Source: Cytobacillus sp. FSL H8-0458 (lineage in GTDB: Bacteria > Bacillota > Bacilli > Bacillales > Cytobacillaceae). From it: 64,000 nucleotides of DNA. The DNA lies in NCBI RefSeq assembly GCF_038002165.1, contig NZ_JBBOBR010000003.1, forward strand, positions 62,001 to 126,000. The letters run 5' to 3'. Shown piece by piece: positions 7,793-16,287 of this stretch; within the stretch, counting starts at the first letter, position 1; each line of letters starts with the position of its first letter. The notes beneath the pieces are model-generated. The model was not told where the DNA came from, made no database searches, and saw only the letters and a program-made list of their open reading frames with translations. The position numbers were made by a program, and so were the translations under genes.

Positions 7793-8122
7793 ATGAAAGA
7801 GCTGAGAGAAATGGAAGAGGTGCAGCAATTTATTCATAGCACGGAGCTGGGCCTTATTTATGTGCTGCATGACAGCTGAAGCGTCTGCCATGGCCTGCTT
7901 CCTCAGGTTGAGGAAGTGTTAAAGGATTACCCCCGTATCGAAGCACGGCTTGTAAATGCAGGCAAGGTAACCGAAATTGCCGGGTATCTGATGGCCTTTA
8001 CAGTGCCTGTGATTGCCTTATATCTGGATGGAAGAGAAGTATTAAGGGAAGCACGGTTCATTCCGGTCGAGAAGCTTCGTGATGATTTAAAGAGGATCTA
8101 TGAGGGCGTTTTTGATGTATAA
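7793..8122 (+). CDS. Thioredoxin-like protein with in-frame TGA at the active site: candidate selenoprotein (UxxC)
   Basis: Reading from ATG 7793 (six bases after AGGAGG) gives one continuous frame of 109 residues, interrupted only by TGA at 7877-7879, codon 29. The residues around it read LIYVLHDS-TGA-SVCHGLLPQ. The TGA thus falls where the first Cys of a thioredoxin CxxC is expected, with the second Cys at 32. The rest of the fold is intact, including the cis-Pro signature FTVPV near residue 78 and EVLREARFIPVEKL. From 7898 to 7916 the message forms CTTCCTC-AGGTT-GAGGAAG, a 7-bp hairpin with a GG-containing apical loop starting 25 nt past the TGA. That position and loop agree with bacterial SECIS elements. 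The alternative is a nonsense mutation of a Cys codon. Sec machinery (selA, selB, selC, selD) is not in this window. Confidence 0.65.
7898..7916 (+). promoter_or_regulatory. Candidate bacterial SECIS hairpin
   Basis: CTTCCTC (7898-7904) pairs with GAGGAAG (7910-7916) around loop AGGTT; two G-U pairs can extend the base. The loop begins 25 nt after TGA 7877-7879, inside the roughly 16-37 nt window of bacterial SECIS elements, and has G at its second and third positions like E. coli fdhF (loop AGGUCU). The same bases encode the conserved LPQVEE, so chance pairing is possible. Confidence 0.5.
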
Positions 8123-8129
8123 AACAAGG

Positions 8130-8160
8130 ACTGGCGGTGCTTTGCCGCCGGTTTTTTTGA
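8130..8160 (+). terminator. Terminator after the thioredoxin-like gene
   Basis: GGCGG and CCGCC pair around TGCTTTG, followed by GGTTTTTTT. Its presence just after the stop at 8122 argues that the gene is a normal transcription unit. Confidence 0.75.
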
Positions 8161-8443
8161 CTATTCAGCTGCGAGTTTTAGAAAATCAACAATGCATAAA
8201 TACAATAACTTAATAGATTTGCTGTAAATTAGAATAATATTTTCTCCCCCATTAAATAACCCCAAATTTTATTGTTATAAATACCTACTAACGCTTCCAA
8301 TAATCCATCAATTTATCGAATTCTAATCCTTTTAGCCCAGATTTAACACTTAAATCGCCTTTTAATTTCCCCAATTAACAGAATCTTCTTTCTTCTTTAT
8401 ACTTTTCAATAGAACGTCCTTACAAACTATGAATCAAGTATTT
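8161..8443. other. AT-rich region upstream of the leader ORF and protease gene
   Basis: No coding frame or RNA gene is evident in these 280 bases. They are strongly AT-rich and probably hold the promoter of the protease unit, though no clear -35/-10 pair stands out. Confidence 0.4.
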
Positions 8444-8457
8444 AAGGAGGTTGGCTC

Positions 8458-8505
8458 TTGTTTATTTTAAAGCAGTTTAATAGGGTCATTTCCAAGCTGC
8501 TTTAA
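8458..8505 (+). CDS. Possible 15-residue leader peptide upstream of the S8 protease
   Basis: A consensus AAGGAGG at 8444-8450 has no other gene at the right distance. Seven bases later TTG 8458 opens a frame encoding MFILKQFNRVISKLL and a TAA stop. The peptide is cationic and could form an amphipathic helix. The coding bases form a 9-bp stem (TTAAAGCAG 8467-8475 with CTGCTTTAA 8497-8505). Translation of the peptide would melt this stem, so it could control the protease gene starting 40 bases later. Existence of the peptide is inferred only from the ribosome site and frame. Confidence 0.4.
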   Translation: MFILKQFNRVISKLL

Positions 8506-8544
8506 CGGAAACCACTATACTTTTAAAGAGGAGAATGGACACGA

Positions 8545-11500
8545 ATGGGAGATTTCAAGTTTAAAAAGTATTTAACCGCTGCCATGGCTGCGGCTATGCT
8601 GGCTGTTCCGCCCCTGCAGGCTTCGGCGGATGATTCCGGGAAAGGCATCCTGAAAGGGGCTGATGGCAAAGCGTCCATAGCTGATCTGCAAGGGATGAAT
8701 GCCAAAGCAAGTAAAGGCAGGCATGTCATCACTCTTATTACAGGTGATGTCGTAACTGTAACTGAATTCGCAGATGGAAAGAATATCATCCATGTTGAAC
8801 CAGCGGACCCTTCCGCCAGTGGAGCACGTATTTTAACAGCCAACAAAGAAACGTATGTCATTCCTGACAAGGCTATGCCTTATCTGGCTTCCGGATTTTT
8901 GGACCAGGACTTGTTCAATATCACAGCTTTAATCAAAGATGGCTATGATGACGAGAATCAGAAGGAATTGCCTGTCATCATTCAATATTCCGAGTCCAAG
9001 GCCCGTTCAGCTGCTGCTATTAAAGCCCCAAAAGGCTCAAAGAAAACCCATGTCCTTGAAAGTATAGATAGTGTTGCAGTCTCCGCTGATAAGAAAGAAA
9101 CAAAGGAATTTTGGGCAGAAATCACCAGCAATACTGCTAAAAAAACGAAGGCTGCACTGGCTCCAGGCATTGAAAAAATCTGGCTGGATGGCCGGGTCGA
9201 AGCGTCTCTTGAACAAAGTATCCCACAGATCGGAGCCCCTTCCGCTTGGGAATCCGGCTATGACGGAACTGGTGTAAAGGTGGCTGTTCTGGATACCGGG
9301 ATTGATTCAGGGCATCCGGACATTTCAGGCCAGCTGGATGAAGCAGTAAGCTTTGTGCCAGGAGAGGAAGTAACCGACAGACATGCACACGGAACCCATG
9401 TGGCTTCCACAGTACTTGGCACCGGGGAAGCATCAGAAGGACGGAATAAGGGTGTGGCACCTGGCGCACGTCTTCTTGCAGGAAAAGTACTTAGTGATGA
9501 AGGCTTTGGCCAGGATTCATGGATTATCGATGGAATGGAATGGGCTGCTGAAAATGCAAAAGTCGTCAATATGAGCCTGGGCAGTTCTGAACCAAGCGAT
9601 GGAACAGACCCGATGGCTCAAGCTGTAAGCAATCTTAGTAAAGAAACAGGGTCCCTATTTGTAATTGCTGCCGGGAACACTGGCAGTGAAGGAATCGGCT
9701 CACCAGGGGCTGCTGAGGACGCTCTAACTGTTGGAGCCGTGGACAAGTCCGACAATCTTGCCTGGTTCTCGTCTAAAGGGCCCAGCTTTGGAAGCTCAGG
9801 ATTAAAACCTGATCTTACTGCTCCCGGAGTAGGAATCCTGGCTGCACGTTCTCAATATACGAACCAGGGAAGCGGCTCTTACATGAGCATGAATGGCACC
9901 TCAATGGCAACACCTCATGTTGCCGGTGCTGCAGCCCTTCTCGCTCAGCGCCACCCTGACTGGACCGGGGAACAGCTTAAGGAAGCTCTGATGAGCACGA
10001 CCAAAAAGCTTGAACACATTAAGCCTTTTGAAGGAGGCACAGGCCGTCTGGATGCTGTGGCCGCACTTGGCTATGTAAGGGCAACGGGGTCTCTTGACTT
10101 TGGCTTCTATGACTGGCCTCATGAGAATGATGCTCCGGCTGAGAAGACCATTACGTATACCAATGATGGCGATCAGGATGTAACATTGAATCTGTCAGTG
10201 TCTGTCAAAGATGCCAATGACACTGATGCACCTTCTGGAATGGTAAAGCTATCAGCTGAAAAAGTGACTGTTCCAACAAAAGGAAGAGCAGATGTCACCG
10301 TTACACTTGACCCTAATGCAGGTGATTTTGGCACCCGATATCAGGGGCATATTAGCGCTTCATCAGAGGGAGAAAGCATTGTCCATACTTCACTGGGCAT
10401 GATCAAAGAAGATGAAAGATACCCGCTGACCATTAAGGCAATCGACCGTGACGGGGAAGCTGCCTCTGCCTACTTCTACCTTTTAGGACCAACAGGTGAA
10501 CCTCAGTTCATGTCAGTGGATGGCACGAAGGAGCTGCGGCTGCCGGAAGGAACGTATTCAGTTATGTCGATGATGGATGTTGACGCAGATACAGATCATG
10601 CAGGGGTAGCACTAGTAGGCGACCCGGAAATTAACCTTGATGGCCCACAGACCGTTATGCTGGATGCCCGCAAGGCCAATGAAATTACGGTGGATGTTCC
10701 GAAAGAGACCGAAGCAAATTACCGGAAACTGGAGTATTACCGGAGCATTAATGGAAACCAGGTGAATGACATTTACATTATGCCGGCAGTGGTGGATAAA
10801 ATGTACGCTGCCCCTACTGAGAAAGTAGACACTGGTGAATTCACGCAAGCTACACGCTGGCGTCTGGCAGAACCACTGCTGACCATTAATTTCAAGGGCA
10901 AAGAATTAGATGATATCCCGCAGGCTGGCAGCACTCTTATGAACGGGAAGTACAATCTGGAAGCTGTCTATGCTGGAAATGGATCGCCGGAGGATTATGA
11001 AAAACTTGATGTTAAAGGCAAAGCTGCCATTGTCCTGCGCAGTGATGAATTAACAGGATCCGAACGTGCTGCAGCAGCTCTGGCAGCAGGAGCAAAGCTA
11101 TTAATTACTGTTAATGACAGACCGCAGGAGCTTAGTGAATGGACAGGAGTAGAAAATGAAGATTTTTCACTTTCCGATAGCCCTCTTTCTGTGGCCGGAG
11201 TCAGCGGAAATGAAGGACAGGAACTGATCGAAGCGGCCAAGGCCGGGGGATTGACCTTAAACGTCGAGGGTACTCCTGATTCGGACTACTTATATGACCT
11301 GGTGGATATGCATCATCACGCAGTTCCTCAAAAAGTGAACTATTCGCCAAAAACGAAGGACCTAGTCAAAATCAACTCTGAATATAAATCAGATCGCCCT
11401 GCACCTGGTGCCGAGTTCCGCTACGATATCCTCGAGCACAGCTTTGCCGGAGTGGGATTCCTGCAAAGACTCTCACTCCCATCCGCCAGAACAGAGTGGG

Positions 11501-12291
11501 TATCAGCGCAAAAAGGCACATCCTGGTACCATCAGGCTGGTGTTCTTGATGCCCAATGGGAAGTAAGACAGCCAAAAGTGGAATACAAACCAGGTCAAAC
11601 GCTGAATGAAGAGTGGTTTTCACCAGTGGTCCGCCCTCGTTTTGGTGCTGGCTTTTGGGCTCCATATCGTTCAGGCAATAATCTGATATTAAATGTTCCT
11701 GCCTGGGCTGACTCAGGAGCTGGCCATACAGGTGCCGACATGAATTACCCTGGTGATCAGACATTAAAGCTATATCAGGGGGATACACTGGTTAGAGAAG
11801 GAAAGGGACAGGCTCTCTACCTATTTAATGAATTTCCGGCAGAGAAAACCCAGTACAAACTCATAAGTGATGCAGCCCGCGATGCAGAGCGCTGGAACAC
11901 ATCAGTACGTACACATACGGAGTGGACATTCTGGTCCCAGCAGCAGGGAGAATACCAGACGGCACTTCCGCTGATTTCTCTTGATTATAAAGTGGATACA
12001 GACATGGCCGGCAACTCCAAGGCCGGTAAGAAGATTAAGCTTGATTTATCAGCTGTTCAAATAGCCGATGCTCCGGAAAATGGCAAAATAAAAGGTGCCA
12101 GCCTGGAAGTGTCTTTTGATGAAGGGAAGACATGGGAAGCGGCAAAGTTAGTTTCTACGGGCAATAGCTGGACTGCCGAAATCAAACACCCAAATAAGAA
12201 AGGAAGCACTGTCTCCCTGCGTGCCAGTGCATGGGATGATGCAGGCAATCGTGTAACTCAGGAGATTATCAAGGCTTATGGATTAAAATAA
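8545..12291 (+). CDS. Large secreted S8 (subtilisin-like) serine protease
   Basis: A 1248-residue exported protease. A signal peptide covers about residues 1-28 (KYLTAAMAAAMLAVPPLQASA). A long propeptide-like region follows to about residue 220. The catalytic domain (about 225-510) has Asp250 in AVLDTGID, His282 in HAHGTHVAS, the oxyanion Asn378 in AAGNTGS and Ser453 in NGTSMATPHVAG. The 740-residue C-terminal part contains beta-rich segments and a PA-like domain around residues 815-880 (DVKGKAAIVLRSDEL). This layout resembles the roughly 1200-residue S8 proteases frequent in actinobacteria. No LPxTG anchor or SLH domain is present, so it is likely released. ATG 8545 follows GAGGAG at a rather long spacing of 11. 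Confidence 0.93.
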   Translation: MGDFKFKKYLTAAMAAAMLAVPPLQASADDSGKGILKGADGKASIADLQGMNAKASKGRHVITLITGDVVTVTEFADGKNIIHVEPADPSASGARILTANKETYVIPDKAMPYLASGFLDQDLFNITALIKDGYDDENQKELPVIIQYSESKARSAAAIKAPKGSKKTHVLESIDSVAVSADKKETKEFWAEITSNTAKKTKAALAPGIEKIWLDGRVEASLEQSIPQIGAPSAWESGYDGTGVKVAVLDTGIDSGHPDISGQLDEAVSFVPGEEVTDRHAHGTHVASTVLGTGEASEGRNKGVAPGARLLAGKVLSDEGFGQDSWIIDGMEWAAENAKVVNMSLGSSEPSDGTDPMAQAVSNLSKETGSLFVIAAGNTGSEGIGSPGAAEDALTVGAVDKSDNLAWFSSKGPSFGSSGLKPDLTAPGVGILAARSQYTNQGSGSYMSMNGTSMATPHVAGAAALLAQRHPDWTGEQLKEALMSTTKKLEHIKPFEGGTGRLDAVAALGYVRATGSLDFGFYDWPHENDAPAEKTITYTNDGDQDVTLNLSVSVKDANDTDAPSGMVKLSAEKVTVPTKGRADVTVTLDPNAGDFGTRYQGHISASSEGESIVHTSLGMIKEDERYPLTIKAIDRDGEAASAYFYLLGPTGEPQFMSVDGTKELRLPEGTYSVMSMMDVDADTDHAGVALVGDPEINLDGPQTVMLDARKANEITVDVPKETEANYRKLEYYRSINGNQVNDIYIMPAVVDKMYAAPTEKVDTGEFTQATRWRLAEPLLTINFKGKELDDIPQAGSTLMNGKYNLEAVYAGNGSPEDYEKLDVKGKAAIVLRSDELTGSERAAAALAAGAKLLITVNDRPQELSEWTGVENEDFSLSDSPLSVAGVSGNEGQELIEAAKAGGLTLNVEGTPDSDYLYDLVDMHHHAVPQKVNYSPKTKDLVKINSEYKSDRPAPGAEFRYDILEHSFAGVGFLQRLSLPSARTEWVSAQKGTSWYHQAGVLDAQWEVRQPKVEYKPGQTLNEEWFSPVVRPRFGAGFWAPYRSGNNLILNVPAWADSGAGHTGADMNYPGDQTLKLYQGDTLVREGKGQALYLFNEFPAEKTQYKLISDAARDAERWNTSVRTHTEWTFWSQQQGEYQTALPLISLDYKVDTDMAGNSKAGKKIKLDLSAVQIADAPENGKIKGASLEVSFDEGKTWEAAKLVSTGNSWTAEIKHPNKKGSTVSLRASAWDDAGNRVTQEIIKAYGLK

Positions 12292-12331
12292 TGAAGCTCT
12301 TGTTAAGAGCGGATTGCGTAACAGAGAAGGT

Positions 12332-12366
12332 GTGAACCAGGCAGTCAATGCCTGGTTCACTTTTTT
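12332..12366 (+). terminator. Terminator of the S8 protease gene
   Basis: A 12-bp perfect stem, GTGAACCAGGCA / TGCCTGGTTCAC, with a 5-nt loop is followed by six T. Confidence 0.9.
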
Positions 12367-12447
12367 AATAGACTTCGTCAAACTTCGCAACCCGCCAGGG
12401 CAGCTTTGGAGGATTCAGCGAGTCTCTCCTTATGCTTTTAGTAAACC

Positions 12448-14142
12448 CTATACCCTATAATGGCTTGTCATTTCGGACAATGACCTTGCCAAAGAGTTGA
12501 GTTTCCCCCCAATTTTATCCGTTTTCTCCATTTGTCCTGTTTGAATGACGCTGGCCGCAAGCATTTCTTCTGCACTGGCCAATGTTTCCTGTGAAACAGA
12601 GGAGAACTGTTCAGCACCCTGTTCAAGCTGCGGCAGCGTTTCTTCCAGGCCATTCAGCTCCTTTTGCATGGTTTGGAGTTTGCCGCTTACATTAGAAATC
12701 TCATTCATCAGCTCGTTCAATGATAGTTTGGATTGTCCCGCCATCTCAAGATTGCCTTTGATCTCCGTATGGAGCCGGTCAAATTCCTCTGAAGCTCTGA
12801 GAGTTATATTCTCCATACTTCTTATTCCCTGAGTGATATTTTCTGCAGTGCCTGCAGATTGCTCTGCCAGTTTACGGACTTCTCCTGCGACCACGGCAAA
12901 GCCTTTCCCTGCCTCTCCTGCACGGGCAGCCTCAATGGAAGCATTTAAGGATAACAGCCTTGTTTGTTCAGCAATCCCTTTTACCATTCCGACAAGATTT
13001 GTAATCGATAGGGAATGTTCTTTAACCTCTTTTATTGTCAGGGTCAATTTTTCAAACTTTGACCCAAAGGAATGAATGGCAGCGATTAAATCAGTGATGC
13101 TGTTCCCTCCGCGCAAGGCAGAATCATTCATAACCTCTGAGCTGCGGTGTACACTCTGCATATGCAGAAACATATCTTCAAACCTATCATTCATTTCTTT
13201 GAAACTGGCCGCACTTTTTTCAGAACTGGCTGCTGTTTGCTCTGCTCCCAACTTCACGAGGTGAATGGCTGATTCCAGCTGCTGCCCGCTTTCAAGAGCA
13301 CTGAAGGAAGACCCTTTCAGCTCATTGCCTGTACTCTCCAGCTCCTTCGTTGTGCCGGTCAGCTCCCGCAGCAGGCTCCTCATTTGTTCAATCATGCTGT
13401 TATAACTTTTCTGGAGAGAAGCAATTTCAGGAATTTCTGTATGAATTTCAAGCGGATTTTGCAGGTTACCTTCCCGGACCTCCCGCATGGTGTTTCTTAA
13501 AAGGTTCAAAGGCTTCGTTATTTTTCTGACAAAAAGGCTGATAATAGCTGAAGCAGACAATAAACTGACCACAATCGCTGCAATCATAAAATAACCGATC
13601 GCATGCACATCAGACATATACGCCTTTGCAGGGATGAGAACTACATAGACGCCGCTAATTTCCTTCATCTCCTGAAAGGCTGCTGTATAATCTGTCCCGT
13701 TCATCTCAATATGTATGACGCCATTTTTCATTGCGCTGATATTATTGATCATATCCCTTGAAAAAGCGGCATCCGTTTTGCTGCTGACCTTAAAAGGCTT
13801 AATCCTATTATCTGCAAGATAGAAGAAATCGGAATCTATCCCATCCGAGTGCAGCTTTTTCTGCTGAGCACGGACACCGGCCTCAAGCTGCTGCTTAAAG
13901 TACGCATCATCACTGACATACACAAACTTTAAGTTTTCCGCTATGTATCCCATTAGTTCTGCTTCTCTTGCCAATCTATCCTCAATTGTTTTGATTGCCA
14001 TGTCCTTTGTTTTAAGATAGGAACTAATTCCGACTGCCGATATCGATAGCAGCAACAAGGTAAAAAACAATACCAATAATCTTTTTCCCAGGTTCAGCTT
14101 ATGGCTGCAGGCTGCCGCAAAGTTGTCCAGCTGCTTCTTCAT
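12448..14142 (-). CDS. Methyl-accepting chemotaxis protein
   Basis: A 564-residue membrane chemoreceptor. Transmembrane helix 1 spans about residues 21-42 and helix 2 about 181-205, enclosing a roughly 140-residue extracytoplasmic sensor domain of unknown ligand. A HAMP domain follows (about 206-258, containing [13 protein letters not shown]). The cytoplasmic coiled coil ends in the conserved hairpin tip, [23 protein letters not shown], which contacts CheA and CheW. The protein lacks a long C-terminal extension. The ribosome site before ATG 14142 is weak. It is a single gene, convergent with the protease gene across the terminator at 12332-12366. Chemotaxis or a related signalling output is secure from the tip motif; the stimulus is unknown. 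Confidence 0.93.
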   Translation of the reverse strand: MKKQLDNFAAACSHKLNLGKRLLVLFFTLLLLSISAVGISSYLKTKDMAIKTIEDRLAREAELMGYIAENLKFVYVSDDAYFKQQLEAGVRAQQKKLHSDGIDSDFFYLADNRIKPFKVSSKTDAAFSRDMINNISAMKNGVIHIEMNGTDYTAAFQEMKEISGVYVVLIPAKAYMSDVHAIGYFMIAAIVVSLLSASAIISLFVRKITKPLNLLRNTMREVREGNLQNPLEIHTEIPEIASLQKSYNSMIEQMRSLLRELTGTTKELESTGNELKGSSFSALESGQQLESAIHLVKLGAEQTAASSEKSAASFKEMNDRFEDMFLHMQSVHRSSEVMNDSALRGGNSITDLIAAIHSFGSKFEKLTLTIKEVKEHSLSITNLVGMVKGIAEQTRLLSLNASIEAARAGEAGKGFAVVAGEVRKLAEQSAGTAENITQGIRSMENITLRASEEFDRLHTEIKGNLEMAGQSKLSLNELMNEISNVSGKLQTMQKELNGLEETLPQLEQGAEQFSSVSQETLASAEEMLAASVIQTGQMEKTDKIGGKLNSLARSLSEMTSHYRV

Positions 14143-14325
14143 TTCTACAAAACCCCCAAAATATCATACTAATGACCTATAAGGAAATTATACAGACCGA
14201 ATGTAAATTAAATGTAAAGATTGGATGAAAAGTAATGTTTTGTAAATTTACAAAGGAACGTAAAGTAGGCTGTTTTAATATATTGGTTAAATCCGAGGCT
14301 TTATTTTAAAGAACGGAGGAAGAAG

Positions 14326-14811
14326 ATGACCAATTTTCAATATTTCACGGGTACTATCGTGCAAATCTCTGATTTTAACGGGGAAGGCTGCCTTAAGATG
14401 ATTTCTGCTGATAACGGAATGGGAGGAACGGTTAATTTCATCGTATCTCCTTCCACGTATGTTTTAGACCAGACCATGCTGTCTACAGGGGACATCATTA
14501 CCGGATATTATGACGGCAATGCTCCTGTTCCGCTGATCTATCCTCCTCAATACCGGGCGCTGGTGATGGTAAAACATACTTCTCAACAAAATGTGAAAAC
14601 GGACTTCTTTAATAGCCAGCTAATCAGCAGCGATGGACAGCTGCAATTAAACATCTCACCGTATACCCGGATGGTGCTGACGAATGGGCAGGCCTTTACC
14701 GGCAGCCCCGCCAACAGAGACCTGGTTGTGACCTATGGTCCGTCTACCAAAAGTATACCTGCCCAGACTACGCCGTATAAGATTGTTGTATTGTGTTTAC
14801 CGTCCGCATAG
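14326..14811 (+). CDS. Conserved hypothetical protein, beta-rich
   Basis: This 161-residue protein has no signal peptide, membrane segment or familiar catalytic motif. It appears to consist of two similar beta-rich halves. Conserved-looking segments are FTGTIVQISDF near the start, DIITGYYDGNAPVPLIYPPQ in the middle and TKSIPAQTTPYKIVVLC near the end. The general appearance (short strands, GxxTGYYD) suggests a small OB-like or beta-barrel fold, but this is a guess. A good ACGGAGGAAG site precedes ATG 14326. It stands alone between the chemoreceptor and the 52-bp tandem repeat. I cannot assign a function. Confidence 0.7.
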   Translation: MTNFQYFTGTIVQISDFNGEGCLKMISADNGMGGTVNFIVSPSTYVLDQTMLSTGDIITGYYDGNAPVPLIYPPQYRALVMVKHTSQQNVKTDFFNSQLISSDGQLQLNISPYTRMVLTNGQAFTGSPANRDLVVTYGPSTKSIPAQTTPYKIVVLCLPSA

Positions 14812-14872
14812 AAATAGCCCCAATCTGTTAAGTGATGGGGGCTTTGGCTGGTTTTGGACAAGGGCGGGTCCG

Positions 14873-15222
14873 GACTCTGACTCGCGCTTCCTGCTTTTTG
14901 TGTCTGAAGTTGGCCTCGGTTCAGACTCTAACTCGCGCTTTCCTGCTTTTTGTGTCTGAAGTTGGCCTCTGTTCAGACTCTGACTCGCGCTTTCCTGCTT
15001 TTTGTGTCCGAAGTTGGCCTCGGTTCAGACTCTAACTCGCGTTTTCTGCTTTTTGTGTCTGAAGTTGGCCTCTGTTCAGACTCTAACTCGCGCTTTCCTG
15101 CTTTTTGTGTCCGAAGTTGGCCTCGGTTCAGACTCTAACTCGCGCTTTCCTGCTTTTTGTGTCTGAAGTTGGCCTCGGTTCAGACTCTAACCAAGTCTTC
15201 CCTGCGCTTTCAGTCCGAATCA
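14873..15222. repeat. Tandem repeat, six units of 51-52 bp plus a partial
   Basis: Units begin at 14873, 14924, 14976, 15028, 15079 and 15131, with a decayed seventh from 15183. Each begins GACTCTAACTCGCGCTTTCC and ends in GTTGGCCTCGGTTCA. Differences are mostly C/T or G/T swaps. Across each unit border GTCTGAA and TTCAGAC form an inverted repeat with an 11-nt loop, and where one arm changes to GTCCGAA a G-T pair still holds. Frames stay open through the array only because 52 is not a multiple of three and the unit lacks stops; no ribosome site or protein family supports coding. A diverged relative lies at 34299-34402. Confidence 0.85.
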
Positions 15223-15248
15223 CACCATCTCAAACCCAACCACCTTTA

Positions 15249-15398
15249 TTACTCATCATCCACTTCGCCGTCGCCAATTTCATCCTCTTCTTCCACATCT
15301 TCAACCTGTTCGCCTTCCTCAGGCTTTTCATCGTTTCCGCAGCCCGTTAACGTTACGAAAGATAGAGATAGAAAAAGCATCAATAAGTATTTTTTCAT
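15249..15398 (-). CDS. Small acidic lipoprotein
   Basis: A 49-residue protein. The N-terminus is MKKYLLMLFLSLSFVTLTGC, a lipoprotein signal peptide with lipobox LTGC and acylation at Cys20. The remaining 29 residues are almost all acidic, mainly Glu, Asp and Gly (for example EDVEEEDEIGDGEVDDE). A perfect AAGGAGG precedes ATG 15398, so translation is likely although the protein is very short. It would sit on the outer face of the membrane. Function is unknown; a cation-binding or spacer role is conceivable. It overlaps plus-strand open frames that come from the tandem repeat and are not genes. Confidence 0.75.
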   Translation of the reverse strand: MKKYLLMLFLSLSFVTLTGCGNDEKPEEGEQVEDVEEEDEIGDGEVDDE

Positions 15399-15559
15399 AT
15401 AGATAACCTCCTTTCGCTTAGTTTTTCAAAAAGACAAATCATATATGTATTGTTAATAATTTACATAACTTCCTTCCTATTGAATATTTGCAGCTGGATA
15501 GGAAAACACTTGTATAAAGCTGCATTTTACTTTTTATGTAAATTAAAGGATGTGCCAAA

Positions 15560-16264
15560 ATGGATTTTTTACAGAGTCAGCACTCACTTTCTGCCATGGA
15601 GTGGGGACTCAGGGCTGTCATCGCTTATTTCTTCTTAGTCATTGTCGCCAAAGTGCTGGGGCAGCGTGCCATTTCCCAATTAAGACTCCTTGATTTAGTA
15701 ATGGCTTTAGTGATTGGCAATATTATTGCCCACCCCTTATCAGATGAGGAGCTGGGACTAAAGGGTTCAATTGTTACAACCATTGTACTTGTCGTTCTTT
15801 ACCTGATCAGTTTATTCAGCATCCTGAAATGGCCAGCGGTTAGAAGAATGGTAAACAGCAAGCCCATTCCCCTCGTACAGAATGGAGAAATCATCTATAA
15901 GGGCTTAAATAAAGCAAGGATTTCCATTGATGTGCTGCTGGAGGAATTACGCGAGAAAAAAGTAGAAGATGTAAAAAAGGTGGCGCTTGCTCTATGGGAA
16001 GCAAACGGAAGCATTTCCTTCTTTTTGGATCCCAAATATGAACCTATTACACCTGCTTTCCTGCAAAGAGATGCAGAACCATTCGATATGCCAAGAACCA
16101 TTATTAAGGAAGGCAAAGTGGATAAAAAAGTGCTGCAAACCATACAAAAGGACGAAAGATGGCTAATCTCCCATTTAGAACGTTTCTATCAGACAGAAAT
16201 TAATAATGTTCTGTTAGCTACCATGGACAGCAAAGGAACCTTGAAGATATTTTTATATCACTAA
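15560..16264 (+). CDS. DUF421 (YetF/YrbG-type) membrane protein
   Basis: This 234-residue protein has three N-terminal transmembrane helices (about residues 17-100) followed by a soluble C-terminal domain. The family signature is clear: AKVLGQRAISQLRLLDLVMALVIGNIIAHP, then PIPLVQNGEIIYKGLNKARIS, which starts the YetF-like soluble domain, and FLDPKYEPITP. Several paralogues occur in Bacillus, some expressed during sporulation or in the spore envelope, but the biochemical role is unknown. AAAGGATG precedes ATG 15560. The DUF3231 gene follows by 23 nt, so the two are likely co-transcribed. Confidence 0.88.
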   Translation: MDFLQSQHSLSAMEWGLRAVIAYFFLVIVAKVLGQRAISQLRLLDLVMALVIGNIIAHPLSDEELGLKGSIVTTIVLVVLYLISLFSILKWPAVRRMVNSKPIPLVQNGEIIYKGLNKARISIDVLLEELREKKVEDVKKVALALWEANGSISFFLDPKYEPITPAFLQRDAEPFDMPRTIIKEGKVDKKVLQTIQKDERWLISHLERFYQTEINNVLLATMDSKGTLKIFLYH

Positions 16265-16287
16265 TTTGACTAAAAGGAGTGATGGCA

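Noticed and set aside
7529-7891. Minus-strand 120-codon open frame across the methyltransferase start and the thioredoxin-like gene
   Set aside because: It overlaps two supported genes in other frames and lacks a ribosome site and family similarity.
12545-13264. Chain of plus-strand open frames inside the chemoreceptor gene
   Set aside because: Antisense shadows of a strongly conserved gene with Ser/Ala-rich composition.
14873-15182. Array considered as CRISPR
   Set aside because: Units are directly contiguous with no unique spacers, and no cas gene is nearby.
14735-15402. Several plus-strand open frames of 60-80 codons with LFVSEVGLGSDSNSRF-like repeats
   Set aside because: They are the 52-bp tandem repeat read in three frames. 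There are no ribosome sites and no independent support.
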